The notes: generated by a model not told the origin, from the letters alone. DNA of 13,516 nucleotides from Deltaproteobacteria bacterium (GCA_019310865.1 JAFDDL010000153.1:1-13516), one strand, 5' to 3'; shown: positions 1 to 6,645, numbered from the stretch's first letter. Program-made: numbers and translations.

Positions 1-22
1 CCCGGAGGTGAAACCCCCCGGG
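1..22 (-). terminator. Probable terminator stem of the OmpA-family gene
   Basis: Read on the minus strand, this gives an 8-bp stem (CCCGGGGG with CCTCCGGG, including one G-U pair) around a short loop, about 22 bases after the stop codon of the minus-strand OmpA gene. The T-tract expected after the stem would lie beyond the window edge, so intrinsic termination cannot be confirmed. Confidence 0.5.
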
Positions 23-44
23 CTCATATCTATCTGTTATCAAT

Positions 45-1295
45 TTATTTCAGTGGGTTGAGTTCGGTACGCCTGTTGGCGGCACGTCCTTCGACCGTAT
101 CATTTGAAGCTGCCGGTTTGGTCAGGCCGTAGCCTATATTCTGCAATCTTTCCAGCTGGATACCTTTTTCAACGAGGTAGGATTGTACGGATTTTGCACG
201 CCTTTCCGAAAGTTTCTGATTGTAGGCGGCGGTACCGGTATTGTCGGTATGCCCTTCAATTTCCAGTTTCATGTCCGGATTGTTGTTCAGTACGTTAACG
301 AGTGCATCGAGCCCCGGATACGTTTCAGATTTGATGTCTGATTTGTCTATTTCAAAAAACAGCCCTTCAACTACCCAGCATCCTCTTTCATTAACGGTTG
401 CCGCTTTGGGGGTATCGGGACAATCGTCCAGATAATCGAAAACGCCGTCGCCATCACTGTCCTTGGGGCAGCCTTTGGCATCCACCGGAACCCCCCTGGG
501 TGTGTCCGGGCAATCGTCCAGGTGATCCAGGACGCCGTCACCATCGGAATCCTTTGGGCATCCGTCCTTGTCCACCGGCACACCCTTTGGTGTGTCGGGG
601 CATTTGTCCATGTAATCGTAGACCCCATCGCCGTCGCTGTCCTTGGGGCAGCCATTGCTGTCAACCGGCACACCGGCGGGCGTGTCCGGGCATCGATCAT
701 CCGGATCCAGGACGCCGTCTCCGTCGCTGTCAGCGGGTGCCAGGGGTTTGGCGGCCGCCTTCTTTGCCCCGAACCGGTAGGTAAGGCCGACCGTGGCGGA
801 TAGGTTGCTGGGGTGATCGTCGGCGAACAAGAGCAGGTGCCGGATATCACCTCGCAGGGCCAGGGACTCGTTGAGCATATACTTCAGTCCGCCACCCCAG
901 TTGACTGCAAACTCATCTTCCGATTTGCCCACATCGGGATCGATGTTGATTCCACCAAGACCCGCAGCGACATAAGGGACCCATCGATTTGAATCGTAAA
1001 AATGGTACAGTAGGTCAAACCGATACACCCATACGTCGATGTCAAAATCGGGCTGCTCAAACTCCGCGTCGACGAAATTAAAAACCGCCTCTGCAGTCCA
1101 CCGGTCGGTTAAATCGTATCCCAGCCCCAATCCGTAAATTGGGCTGTCTTTGATATCCTGGATCCCCTCAAAAATATACTTGCCGACCATGGGGGTAATG
1201 CTGAAATGGCCTGATTCCATTTCCGCCTGCGCCGTCGTGATGATGAATAGAGATGCAATCAAAATTCCACAGAGTCTTTTTACGATGTTCGTCAT
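45..1295 (-). CDS. OmpA-family outer-membrane protein with thrombospondin type-3-like repeats
   Basis: This is a 416-residue outer-membrane protein that probably anchors the envelope to peptidoglycan. Residues 1-24 form a signal peptide ending T-T-A-Q-A. Residues about 25-180 resemble an OmpA-type beta-barrel, with alternating hydrophobic strands and a terminal L-T-Y-R-F. Four 30-residue repeats of the form DSDGDGV-x-D-xx-D-x-CPDTP follow; their aspartates suit calcium binding. The C-terminal domain has the OmpA peptidoglycan-binding signature (I-E-G-H-T-D-N-T-G, then L-S-x-R-R-A and the closing N-R-R-T-E-L). I chose the ATG at 1295 because AAGGAGG lies just upstream and the signal peptide begins there; a longer frame back to 1421 adds 42 residues that do not look like a leader. 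The family is common in Desulfobacterota. The function is inferred from domains. Confidence 0.93.
   Translation of the reverse strand: MTNIVKRLCGILIASLFIITTAQAEMESGHFSITPMVGKYIFEGIQDIKDSPIYGLGLGYDLTDRWTAEAVFNFVDAEFEQPDFDIDVWVYRFDLLYHFYDSNRWVPYVAAGLGGINIDPDVGKSEDEFAVNWGGGLKYMLNESLALRGDIRHLLLFADDHPSNLSATVGLTYRFGAKKAAAKPLAPADSDGDGVLDPDDRCPDTPAGVPVDSNGCPKDSDGDGVYDYMDKCPDTPKGVPVDKDGCPKDSDGDGVLDHLDDCPDTPRGVPVDAKGCPKDSDGDGVFDYLDDCPDTPKAATVNERGCWVVEGLFFEIDKSDIKSETYPGLDALVNVLNNNPDMKLEIEGHTDNTGTAAYNQKLSERRAKSVQSYLVEKGIQLERLQNIGYGLTKPAASNDTVEGRAANRRTELNPLK
372..731 (-). repeat. Four tandem 90-bp repeats within the OmpA gene
   Basis: Exactly 360 bp divide into four 90-bp units, each coding for 30 residues of the form D-S-D-G-D-G-V ... 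C-P-D-T-P ... G-C. The first three units end in C-P-K. The fourth is diverged (A-A-T-V-N-E-R-G-C-W-V) and leads into the peptidoglycan-binding domain. The pattern matches thrombospondin type-3 calcium-binding linkers between OmpA barrels and their periplasmic domains. The copy number could vary between strains. Confidence 0.9.
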
Positions 1296-1461
1296 GATGA
1301 AGCCTCCTTTTTGAATGTCAACTTCCGAATTAAAAATAGAAAAATAAATTGCCGGAACCGGGTTAACCGATTTTAATTGGCGTCCGGTACGCCGTTTCAG
1401 ACATGGTTTGTGGGCCACCAACGATGGATTGTCAACTCAATTTTATATGATATTTCAAATC

Positions 1462-2205
1462 TCAGCGACTAAGCCGGATTAAAGCCATTGTTTTGGTCGG
1501 TGCAATTTCTTGGATCCTCAGCTTTTCAAACCTGCCTTCAACTGCCACAGCGGCGCAGTAGCCGGGAATGGATTTTACGGTTTTCAACGACCACCTGAAA
1601 ACTGAATCGGGATGCCATAAGACCCGAATCAATTTTGCCGGTTCGGTTGGATTGGTGGATACGTCGAACTGATCCAAACCACGGGAAATGCCGTCACCCA
1701 GGGCTTTCAGAAATGCCTCTTTCTGGGTCCAGCAATGGTAAAAGGCCGGTTTTTTTTGACTTTCCGGAAGGTCGTGGAACGACGCTTGTTCAGATGCAGA
1801 AAAAAAATGTGTTACAATCTGTTCAAAATCGGGTTCAGATGCTTCAAATTCAATATCGACACCGATTTGCCGGCCCCTGCAGAATCCAAACAACACCATG
1901 TCCTTGGAACGTGACATATTGAATTGGATCGGATCCACATCACCGGTTCGTTCAATATAAGGTTTTCCGTATGAGCCGGTGCAAATTTTCACTTGCTGCG
2001 GGTCAATGCCGTGCAGTCGACCCAGGATGGCTCTGAGGATGCCATGGCGAACGATAAAGGCATGCCGGTCGCTTTCAAAGTGAAACTGGTGGGATCTGAT
2101 GCGTTCTTTTTCCGACAAAAGCCGACACGCCGATTCCAGGTCTTGGTCAGTGCAGGCCTGTATGGAAAAATACCGTAGTTCAACCGAATCGTTTTCCAGC
2201 TTAAT
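1462..2205 (-). CDS. Sfp-type 4'-phosphopantetheinyl transferase
   Basis: The protein would move the phosphopantetheine arm of coenzyme A to a serine of a carrier protein (fatty-acid, polyketide or peptide synthesis). Family motifs in order, numbered from 2205: F-x-F-E-S-D-R (about 41-47), G-K-P-Y (80-83), F-N-M-S-R-S (95-100), G-V-D-I-E (115-119, metal-binding acids) and W-T-Q-K-E-A-F-L-K (159-167). In the N-M-S-R-S motif an Arg stands where Sfp has His. The start is unusual. No ATG or GTG lies in frame before the conserved region. A TTG at 2118 would remove about 29 residues (V-E-L-R-Y-F-S-I-Q-A ... L-L) that fit the family's N-terminus. The best-placed start is ATT at 2205, seven bases after GGAGG, giving 247 residues. 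No carrier protein or synthase is adjacent, so the target is unknown. Confidence 0.88.
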   Translation of the reverse strand: MKLENDSVELRYFSIQACTDQDLESACRLLSEKERIRSHQFHFESDRHAFIVRHGILRAILGRLHGIDPQQVKICTGSYGKPYIERTGDVDPIQFNMSRSKDMVLFGFCRGRQIGVDIEFEASEPDFEQIVTHFFSASEQASFHDLPESQKKPAFYHCWTQKEAFLKALGDGISRGLDQFDVSTNPTEPAKLIRVLWHPDSVFRWSLKTVKSIPGYCAAVAVEGRFEKLRIQEIAPTKTMALIRLSR

Positions 2206-2462
2206 GATGAATCCTCCGGGCCTGCTTTCTTTTCAAATGCGACACGCAAGCCGTCATGTCTGCCTGGCCATATCCGGATGCATCCAGACGACCATCATGA
2301 TTCTTCAAGGCGGTCAGGGTTGTCAAGGACATTTTTTCGCCAATCGTCAGGAGATTTTCAAACAAATGAGATTTGTGGATCGCATTGGATTTTCCGATCG
2401 CGATGGCCGACTTTGTGGTTTTGGTGGAGACGCCATCATCTATGCTTTTGCCAAAAGAGCAC

Positions 2463-2510
2463 GGACAAACAAGTTTGTCCATGCCACCAAACAAGTTTGT
2501 CCATGCCACC
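2463..2510. repeat. Perfect 22-bp tandem duplication with a palindromic core
   Basis: Two identical, directly adjacent 22-bp units lie at 2467-2488 and 2489-2510. Each contains AAACAAGTTTGTCC followed by ATGCCACC. At the first unit the symmetry extends to an 8-bp inverted repeat, GGACAAAC-AA-GTTTGTCC (2463-2480). At the second unit only AAAC-AA-GTTT is symmetric. They lie about 165-210 bp before the sigma-54 activator start. They could be operator or enhancer sites, or a fragment of a dispersed repeat family. Confidence 0.8.
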
Positions 2511-2609
2511 CACAACTACCAACGTGAAAATCGCAAATCGTTAAGTTAGCGCATATGCCCATCAGGGAGGCCAACATGTGGGCCAAAATTTCCAACACAA
2601 GAAAAATTA

Positions 2610-2639
2610 TTGCCTTTACCGCTATCAGAAGGATATAAT
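2610..2639 (+). promoter_or_regulatory. Sigma-70-like promoter of the sigma-54 activator gene
   Basis: TTGCCT (2610-2615) and a perfect TATAAT (2634-2639) are separated by 18 bp, placing the transcript start near 2646, about 30 bases before the ATG. I looked for a -24/-12 sigma-54 element here and found none. Confidence 0.5.
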
Positions 2640-2674
2640 AATAGATTACGTATGAGACTCCAAAACAGGTTCTT

Positions 2675-3715
2675 ATGGCATCTTCAATTATTGGCGTAAG
2701 CCGGAGCATCCAACGCATCCGGGAACTGATCCAGCGGGTGGCCGGCACATGCCTGAATATTGTCATTACAGGTGAGAGCGGTGTTGGTAAGGAGCTGGTT
2801 GCCCAGACCCTTCACAGCAGTTCACAAAGGAAAAACAAGCCCTTTGTGAAGGTTAATTGCGCGGCATTGCCGGAAGGGTTGCTGGAAAGCGAGCTGTTCG
2901 GCCATGAACGCGGCGCTTTTACCGGTGCTGAGCGCAAGATGCGGGGAAAATTCGAACTGGCGCATACGGGTGTGATCTTTCTGGATGAGATCAGCGAGAT
3001 GTCGGTTTCACTTCAGGCAAAACTGCTCCATGTGTTGCAAAATGGTGAGTTTTCTCCGCTCGGATCCGAAGGCAAGGTGAAAACCGATGCCTGGGTAATT
3101 GCCGCCACAAACAGTGACCTGGAGCAAATCACCAAGGCCGGGTCCTTTCGCGAAGACCTCTATTACCGAATGAACATTATTAATATATTTATCCCGCCGC
3201 TGCGCCAGAGACCCGAAGATATCCCGCTGCTGATTGAACATTATTTCGATAAATACGCATCAACGATCCGCAATACGTGGCCGGCGAAACCGAGCGGCAG
3301 GGTCATGGAGAAATTGATGGTGTATTCATGGCCCGGAAATGTCCGGGAGCTTCAAAATATTCTCCAACGGGTACAGGTTGTGGGCGATTGGGACGAGATT
3401 CTGGCGGAGCTGTTTTCCGGTAAGTCAATTGGTGGGGATAGCGATACGGGGCAGTTCGAGATGCGGTCTCCCCGGTCTATTCTGGACTATGTTGATCACA
3501 TCGGTCAATTTAATACCGGTCGGATTCAATCCTTACCATTGAAAAAGATCAGAAAAGAAGTTCTCAATCGCCTGGAAAAAGAGGTGATTGCACTGGTGCT
3601 CGAAGAAACCGGCTGGAATAGAACCCGGGCATCCAAAATCCTGGACATCAGTTACCGGACCATGCTGGCGAAAATAACCGAGCATGAAATTACCCCTCCC
3701 AAAATTCTCAGATGA
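2675..3715 (+). CDS. Sigma-54-dependent transcriptional activator without sensory domain (PspF-like layout)
   Basis: This AAA+ enhancer-binding protein would use ATP to remodel RNA polymerase carrying sigma-54 into an open complex. The 346 residues hold: Walker A G-E-S-G-V-G-K-E (33-40), the sigma-54 contact loop G-A-F-T-G-A (80-85), Walker B V-I-F-L-D-E (100-105), F-R-E-D-L-Y-Y-R (158-165), W-P-G-N-V-R-E-L (219-226) and a Fis-type helix-turn-helix at about 302-337 (T-G-W-N-R-T-R-A-S-K-I-L). The AAA+ domain begins almost at residue 1, so no receiver, PAS or GAF domain is present, as in PspF. Control must come from expression level or a partner protein. The ribosome site before the ATG is weak. 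Target genes are unknown; none of the promoters I examined here has a clear -24/-12 element. Confidence 0.93.
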   Translation: MASSIIGVSRSIQRIRELIQRVAGTCLNIVITGESGVGKELVAQTLHSSSQRKNKPFVKVNCAALPEGLLESELFGHERGAFTGAERKMRGKFELAHTGVIFLDEISEMSVSLQAKLLHVLQNGEFSPLGSEGKVKTDAWVIAATNSDLEQITKAGSFREDLYYRMNIINIFIPPLRQRPEDIPLLIEHYFDKYASTIRNTWPAKPSGRVMEKLMVYSWPGNVRELQNILQRVQVVGDWDEILAELFSGKSIGGDSDTGQFEMRSPRSILDYVDHIGQFNTGRIQSLPLKKIRKEVLNRLEKEVIALVLEETGWNRTRASKILDISYRTMLAKITEHEITPPKILR

Positions 3716-3718
3716 TAA

Positions 3719-4180
3719 TCAGAACCCTGCAGCCGATTTAACCTTGATTTTTGCATCAATTATCTGGTCATGGGAAAGGCGCAGCAGTTGTTGAAGTTTG
3801 TTCATTAGATAATGTTCGTACGCGTCCATTTTACTATCGGTATAGATAATTTCCCAGAGGGTCTCAACAATCTCGATTTTTTCCGGGTTGGAATAGTTTT
3901 CGTTTATCAGACGGGCAAATTGCCACAGATCGACGCTTTCCGCCAACTCCTTTTCGGCTTCGCTGATCAGGGCTTCAGCCAGTTCCGTTGACAGGCCGTA
4001 TTTATCTTTGAGAATCGACAGAATGGCCTGCATTTCAGTATCGGTGAACCTTTCGTCAATGCTGGCCATCTCAACGAAAAGGGCGCAGGCGGCAACACGA
4101 AGATCGTGCCCGGTTTGCGAATCGTTCTCACCTTCATCCGGCCGCTCCTTGCCGAAAAATCGTTTCAAAATATCAATCAT
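3719..4180 (-). CDS. TerB-like (tellurite resistance B family) protein
   Basis: This 153-residue, all-helical soluble protein is compatible with the TerB fold: A-A-C-A-L-F-V-E-M-A-S-I-D-E-R-F (about 31-46) is the typical first helix with its acidic D-E pair, and V-E-T-L-W-E-I-I-Y-T-D-S-K-M-D (about 104-118) is the second, symmetry-related acidic segment. TerB proteins are thought to sense metals or stress through such acidic sites; the precise role is not known. No other ter genes are present, so tellurite resistance should not be assumed. The start is supported by AGGGAG upstream of the ATG. The gene converges on the sigma-54 activator, with three bases between the stop codons and no evident terminator between them. 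Confidence 0.75.
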   Translation of the reverse strand: MIDILKRFFGKERPDEGENDSQTGHDLRVAACALFVEMASIDERFTDTEMQAILSILKDKYGLSTELAEALISEAEKELAESVDLWQFARLINENYSNPEKIEIVETLWEIIYTDSKMDAYEHYLMNKLQQLLRLSHDQIIDAKIKVKSAAGF

Positions 4181-4451
4181 CCTTTGGCTCCCTAATCGTG
4201 TGTTGAACCTGTGGTGAGATCAAAATAGATCCTGTGTACCCATCTCGGTGCATAAGAAGAGCCCCTGGGGAACGTGGGCCATTCCAGAGGGGCCATACCA
4301 CAGCGTCGCAAATTGTTCATAAGGGGCGCAATGGATATTTAAATAATAGCAGAATCAAGCCGATATATCAAGGATTTTCGAGTTATAATAGATTATTGGC
4401 CGTTCGTCAACGGGTATGCTCGTCTTGGGACAATTCCGCTGTTCAATCCCG
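4181..4451. other. Non-coding stretch upstream of the TerB-like gene
   Basis: With the terminator at 4452-4489 this makes up a 345-bp gap between two minus-strand genes. I see no credible gene. An imperfect hairpin lies at 4261-4293: GCCCCT pairs with AGGGGC and GGAA with TTCC around a two-base mismatch and a nine-base loop. It has no T-tract and matches no riboswitch I recognise. TATAAT-like sequence near 4384 has no convincing partner. Confidence 0.4.
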
Positions 4452-4489
4452 AAATAAAAAAAATCCCTCCCCGTTGATAGGGGAGGGAT
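4452..4489 (-). terminator. Rho-independent terminator of the 117-residue ORF
   Basis: On the minus strand, a perfect 10-bp GC-rich stem (ATCCCTCCCC with GGGGAGGGAT) with a seven-base loop is followed at once by a run of seven T residues and TATTTC. It lies about 37 bases after the stop codon of the minus-strand gene at 4526, the position expected of an intrinsic terminator. Confidence 0.9.
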
Positions 4490-4525
4490 CTGGTTCTATC
4501 GGCGTTCGCAGCTTTCGGTGTGATT

Positions 4526-4879
4526 CTAATTTTGAGTTACTCCGGCCAGGTTTGTTTCGACATCGTCAAAAAATAATACAACCGTTTCATCTGCCGCAGA
4601 TTCATATAAACCCATGACCGATTCGGCAATTTTGGAGGCATATGGCTTGATGGGGAATAGATTGGTGGTTCGGATGACACTCACCACCGCCTCTACCCCT
4701 TCGGAGATGGAATTTTCGATATGTTGACTGTCGTAGGTCTCCTCGCCGATAAACGCGTAATCTTCTTCGCGCAGCATTGAGGGCTCCATGTTTTTCGGCT
4801 TTTTATCGACGACGGCATATTCCTTAATCTTCCACTTATTGTCACCGTTGTTGTGAGATATACAATATTTTTGGCGCAT
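4526..4879 (-). CDS. Hypothetical protein, 117 residues
   Basis: I do not recognise this protein. It begins M-R-Q-K-Y-C-I-S-H-N and is acidic in its second half. It has a hydrophobic stretch E-A-V-V-S-V-I (about 63-69) and another near the end (V-V-L-F-F-D-D, about 100-106), but no signal peptide or membrane helix, so it is probably cytoplasmic. The ATG at 4879 is favoured because AGGAG lies six to eight bases upstream. The open frame extends back to 5167, but that part is rich in Arg, His and Trp and looks non-coding. A strong intrinsic terminator follows the stop, which supports a real transcript. proC lies 316 bp upstream on the same strand, too far to imply a shared role. Confidence 0.7.
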   Translation of the reverse strand: MRQKYCISHNNGDNKWKIKEYAVVDKKPKNMEPSMLREEDYAFIGEETYDSQHIENSISEGVEAVVSVIRTTNLFPIKPYASKIAESVMGLYESAADETVVLFFDDVETNLAGVTQN

Positions 4880-5195
4880 TACACTTCTCCTGTCAATTCT
4901 GTCCGCAAATTTAGCCATTTTTAAGCTGCCGGACGCGGGTTGTGGCAGCTTCAGCAGTGCATCGAAGTCATCTACGATTATAGCGGGCTCTAATTTGTGT
5001 GCCGCTTGGCAATGGGACCATCTTTGGCGGGTGGAAAGGTGTCGATAGGCATGTGGTCGACGCCTGTTTTGTCCCCACTTGAAACGGAAGATATGCTTGT
5101 GGTCAAATGCCAACTTCACGCCAATATTAAAGGAAATATGCGGTTTTGTCAAATCCGGTTGGCGCAATCCGGTTGGCGCGGTTTGGCTGCCACAG
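4880..5195. other. Intergenic region between proC and the 117-residue ORF
   Basis: This 316-bp gap lies between two minus-strand genes. Open frames cross it on both strands, but none has a ribosome site or family resemblance. The only structure seen is the 14-bp tandem repeat at 5152-5179. No clear terminator follows proC. The promoter of the 117-residue gene should lie here, but no strong -35/-10 pair stood out. Confidence 0.4.
5152..5179. repeat. Two tandem copies of a 14-bp unit
   Basis: AATCCGGTTGGCGC occurs at 5152-5165 and again, unchanged, at 5166-5179. It sits just beyond the proC stop codon. It may be a replication-slippage product or a short repeat that varies between strains. No function can be assigned. 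Confidence 0.85.
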
Positions 5196-6056
5196 TTATG
5201 AGTCCTTGGGGGGGCAGGTGCTGTTAAAACTCTGTGTCATCAGTTCGCCCAATTCAATGGATCGGTTCGTTGCCGATTCGACGGCATTAATCAGCGTTGT
5301 GCGCAGGCCGCCTTTCTCCAGTGTGTGCAATCCGGCGATGGCTGTTCCCCCCGGTGAAGTGACCATGTCTTTCAGCTGTGCCGGATGAATGTTGGTTTCT
5401 ATGAGCATTTTGGCCGCTCCGAGAACGGTCTGAGTTGCCAGCAGATGTGCATCTTCTCGGGAAAGGCCCACTTTAACGCCTGCATCGCACAGGGCGTCGA
5501 CGATCAGGAACATATAGGCCGGGCCACTGCCGCTTAATCCGGTGACGGCATCCATCAAATTGTTTTCCTTAAGAAAAATACATCGACCCACTGAGTTGAA
5601 TATGGCCATGGCCAAATCGACATCCTCTTTTTGGGCATGTTCGCCCGCCGCAATGGCCGAGGCGCCTTCTGCAACGAAGCATGCTACGTTCGGCATGACC
5701 CGGATAAGCCGTAAATCTTTGTGCAGGCAGGATTCGATCGCCACCAGGGGAACGCCCGCTGCAATGGAAATTACGAGTTTGCTGATGTCCAATCCCGGAG
5801 CGGTTTCGTGAAGGACTTGTGACATAATCTGGGGTTTGATGGCGTATATGATGACGTCGGATGCCGCGACAAGATCCAGGTTGTTTTTGGTGATTTCGAT
5901 ATCGAATTTTTCCTGCAGCTCCTCCAGGCGCCGAATCCTGACATCGGAGCAAATGATATTTCTGGGTGTGGACGATTTGGTATTGATCAGGCCGCTGATG
6001 AGGGCCTCGCCCATATTGCCGGCGCCGATAAATCCGATTGTTTTGTCCGTGAGCAT
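5196..6056 (-). CDS. proC: Pyrroline-5-carboxylate reductase
   Basis: This enzyme catalyses the last step of proline synthesis, reducing 1-pyrroline-5-carboxylate to proline with NAD(P)H in the cytoplasm. The 286 residues carry the N-terminal Rossmann signature G-F-I-G-A-G-N-M-G-E-A (8-18), the segment Y-A-I-K-P-Q, the R-V-M-P-N stretch, and the C-terminal dimer and substrate region G-L-S-G-S-G-P-A-Y, M-V-T-S-P-G-G-T and L-I-N-A-V-E-S-A-T-N-R-S. Length is slightly above the usual 265-275 because of a short C-terminal tail ending C-P-P-K-D-S. The start at 6056 has GGAG three bases upstream, with AAGGA slightly farther; the Rossmann strand starts at once after it. The gene is divergent from arsR-hgcAB, with its own promoter in the shared 246-bp gap. 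No other proline genes are adjacent. Confidence 0.96.
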   Translation of the reverse strand: MLTDKTIGFIGAGNMGEALISGLINTKSSTPRNIICSDVRIRRLEELQEKFDIEITKNNLDLVAASDVIIYAIKPQIMSQVLHETAPGLDISKLVISIAAGVPLVAIESCLHKDLRLIRVMPNVACFVAEGASAIAAGEHAQKEDVDLAMAIFNSVGRCIFLKENNLMDAVTGLSGSGPAYMFLIVDALCDAGVKVGLSREDAHLLATQTVLGAAKMLIETNIHPAQLKDMVTSPGGTAIAGLHTLEKGGLRTTLINAVESATNRSIELGELMTQSFNSTCPPKDS

Positions 6057-6141
6057 GGTCTCCAATCCTTTATGTTTGAAGTTACAAGCGCCGACGCCCG
6101 GTAAAAACACCCCCTGTGAGCCTTTCCGATATCGCTGCTCT

Positions 6142-6169
6142 AATTTATACGCTTATCCCAGATTGTCAA
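6142..6169 (-). promoter_or_regulatory. Probable proC promoter
   Basis: On the minus strand, a perfect TTGACA (6164-6169) is followed after 16 bp by TAAATT (6142-6147), about 85 bases before the proC start codon. It is oriented away from the arsR-hgcAB promoter, so the two units are divergent. Confidence 0.5.
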
Positions 6170-6224
6170 GGATCAAGACGCTGCGGTCACAATGAGGTGA
6201 TGGAAATCCGCGGCCCTTTTTTTA

Positions 6225-6267
6225 TTGACAGGGCGGATTGTATCGTTTATCGTCGATTAACGATAAA
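6225..6267 (+). promoter_or_regulatory. Promoter of arsR-hgcAB with overlapping operator-like inverted repeat
   Basis: A perfect TTGACA (6225-6230) and TATCGT (6248-6253) are spaced 17 bp apart. Over the -10 element lies an 8-bp perfect inverted repeat, TTTATCGT-cgatta-ACGATAAA (6246-6253 and 6260-6267). A-T-rich dyads of this type are typical ArsR-family operators, and this one would block polymerase when occupied. Self-repression by the adjacent ArsR protein is inferred. Confidence 0.65.
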
Positions 6268-6302
6268 TGGAAGGGTTTTTTAACATACTGTAAAGGTAGG
6301 AA

Positions 6303-6596
6303 ATGATGCCTGAAGCCGAGAATGATCGAATTGATTCGGAAATCGTCGCTCGCATATGCAAAGCGTTGGGGCATCCGGCAAGAATCAAAATTGTTCAGTA
6401 TCTTCAAAAGACCGGTCGTTGCATCTGCGGTGATATCGTCGAGTTGTTGCCCTTGGCACAGTCGACGGTCAGCCAGCACCTGAAAAGCCTCAAGGCGGCA
6501 GGCTTGATCCAGGGAGAGGTTGAGGGGCTGCGAACCTGCTACTGCCTGAACCAGAGCGTGTTTCAAAAATTCAAGAAAATGATGGCCTTGCTTTGA
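6303..6596 (+). CDS. ArsR-family winged-helix regulator linked to hgcAB
   Basis: This 97-residue DNA-binding repressor is probably the regulator of the mercury-methylation operon. Its ArsR fold is clear: A-L-G-H-P-A-R-I-K-I-V-Q-Y-L (21-34) and the recognition helix Q-S-T-V-S-Q-H-L-K-S-L-K-A-A-G-L (53-68), followed by the wing. R-C-I-C-G-D (39-44) sits where ArsR proteins have their E-L-C-V-C-D metal-binding loop, so Cys40 and Cys42 could bind a thiophilic ligand. A second pair, Cys79 and Cys81 (R-T-C-Y-C), lies near the wing; the third canonical loop Cys is missing. The ATG follows an AGG-rich ribosome site; a second ATG is directly adjacent. hgcA begins 49 bases downstream on the same strand. 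ArsR-like genes next to hgcAB have been described in some methylators. The effector is unknown: metal, arsenite or a metabolite are all possible. Confidence 0.9.
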   Translation: MMPEAENDRIDSEIVARICKALGHPARIKIVQYLQKTGRCICGDIVELLPLAQSTVSQHLKSLKAAGLIQGEVEGLRTCYCLNQSVFQKFKKMMALL

Positions 6597-6602
6597 TCCT
6601 TA

Positions 6603-6626
6603 GGGTTCGCTTTCCTGCGCGAGCCC
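6603..6626 (+). promoter_or_regulatory. Hairpin between arsR and hgcA
   Basis: GGGTTCGC (6603-6610) pairs with GCGAGCCC (6619-6626) over 8 bp, with one G-U pair and an eight-base loop. It lies six bases after the arsR stop and just before the hgcA ribosome site GGAGG. No T-tract follows, so it is more likely a processing or stability element, or a weak attenuator, than a full terminator. Confidence 0.5.
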
Positions 6627-6645
6627 TTAACACGGAGGAACCAAT

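Larger units (their letters stand above)
2206..2674. other. Intergenic region between divergent genes
   Basis: This 469-bp gap separates the minus-strand transferase from the plus-strand sigma-54 activator. It holds the tandem palindromic repeat at 2463-2510 and the promoter at 2610-2639. A minus-strand frame (2201-2515, 104 codons) ends on a TAA overlapping the proposed ATT start of the transferase. It lacks a good ribosome site and matches no family I know, so I do not call it a gene, although translational coupling cannot be excluded. Confidence 0.5.

Noticed and set aside
372..731. Possible CRISPR-like array (regular 90-bp spacing)
   Set aside because: The units are in-frame protein repeats with no unique spacers of constant position and no cas genes nearby.
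398..784. Plus-strand and alternative minus-strand open frames over the OmpA repeats
   Set aside because: They are shadows of the 90-bp coding repeats; stops are avoided in several frames because of the repeated GC-rich codons.
2201..2515. Minus-strand 104-codon open frame ahead of the phosphopantetheinyl transferase
   Set aside because: No good ribosome site, its first codons are made of the tandem repeat, and the protein resembles no family I know. Its stop overlapping the proposed ATT start is noted but not enough to call a gene.
3719..4180. Tellurite resistance operon
   Set aside because: Only a single TerB-like gene is present, without terC, terD or terZ partners.
4261..4293. Riboswitch or small RNA at the GC-rich hairpin
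   Set aside because: Only one imperfect hairpin is visible, with none of the conserved motifs of cobalamin, c-di-GMP or other riboswitches I know.
4880..5167. N-terminal extension of the 117-residue ORF
   Set aside because: Composition is rich in Arg, His and Trp, there is no ribosome site, and a good AGGAG-ATG start exists at 4879.
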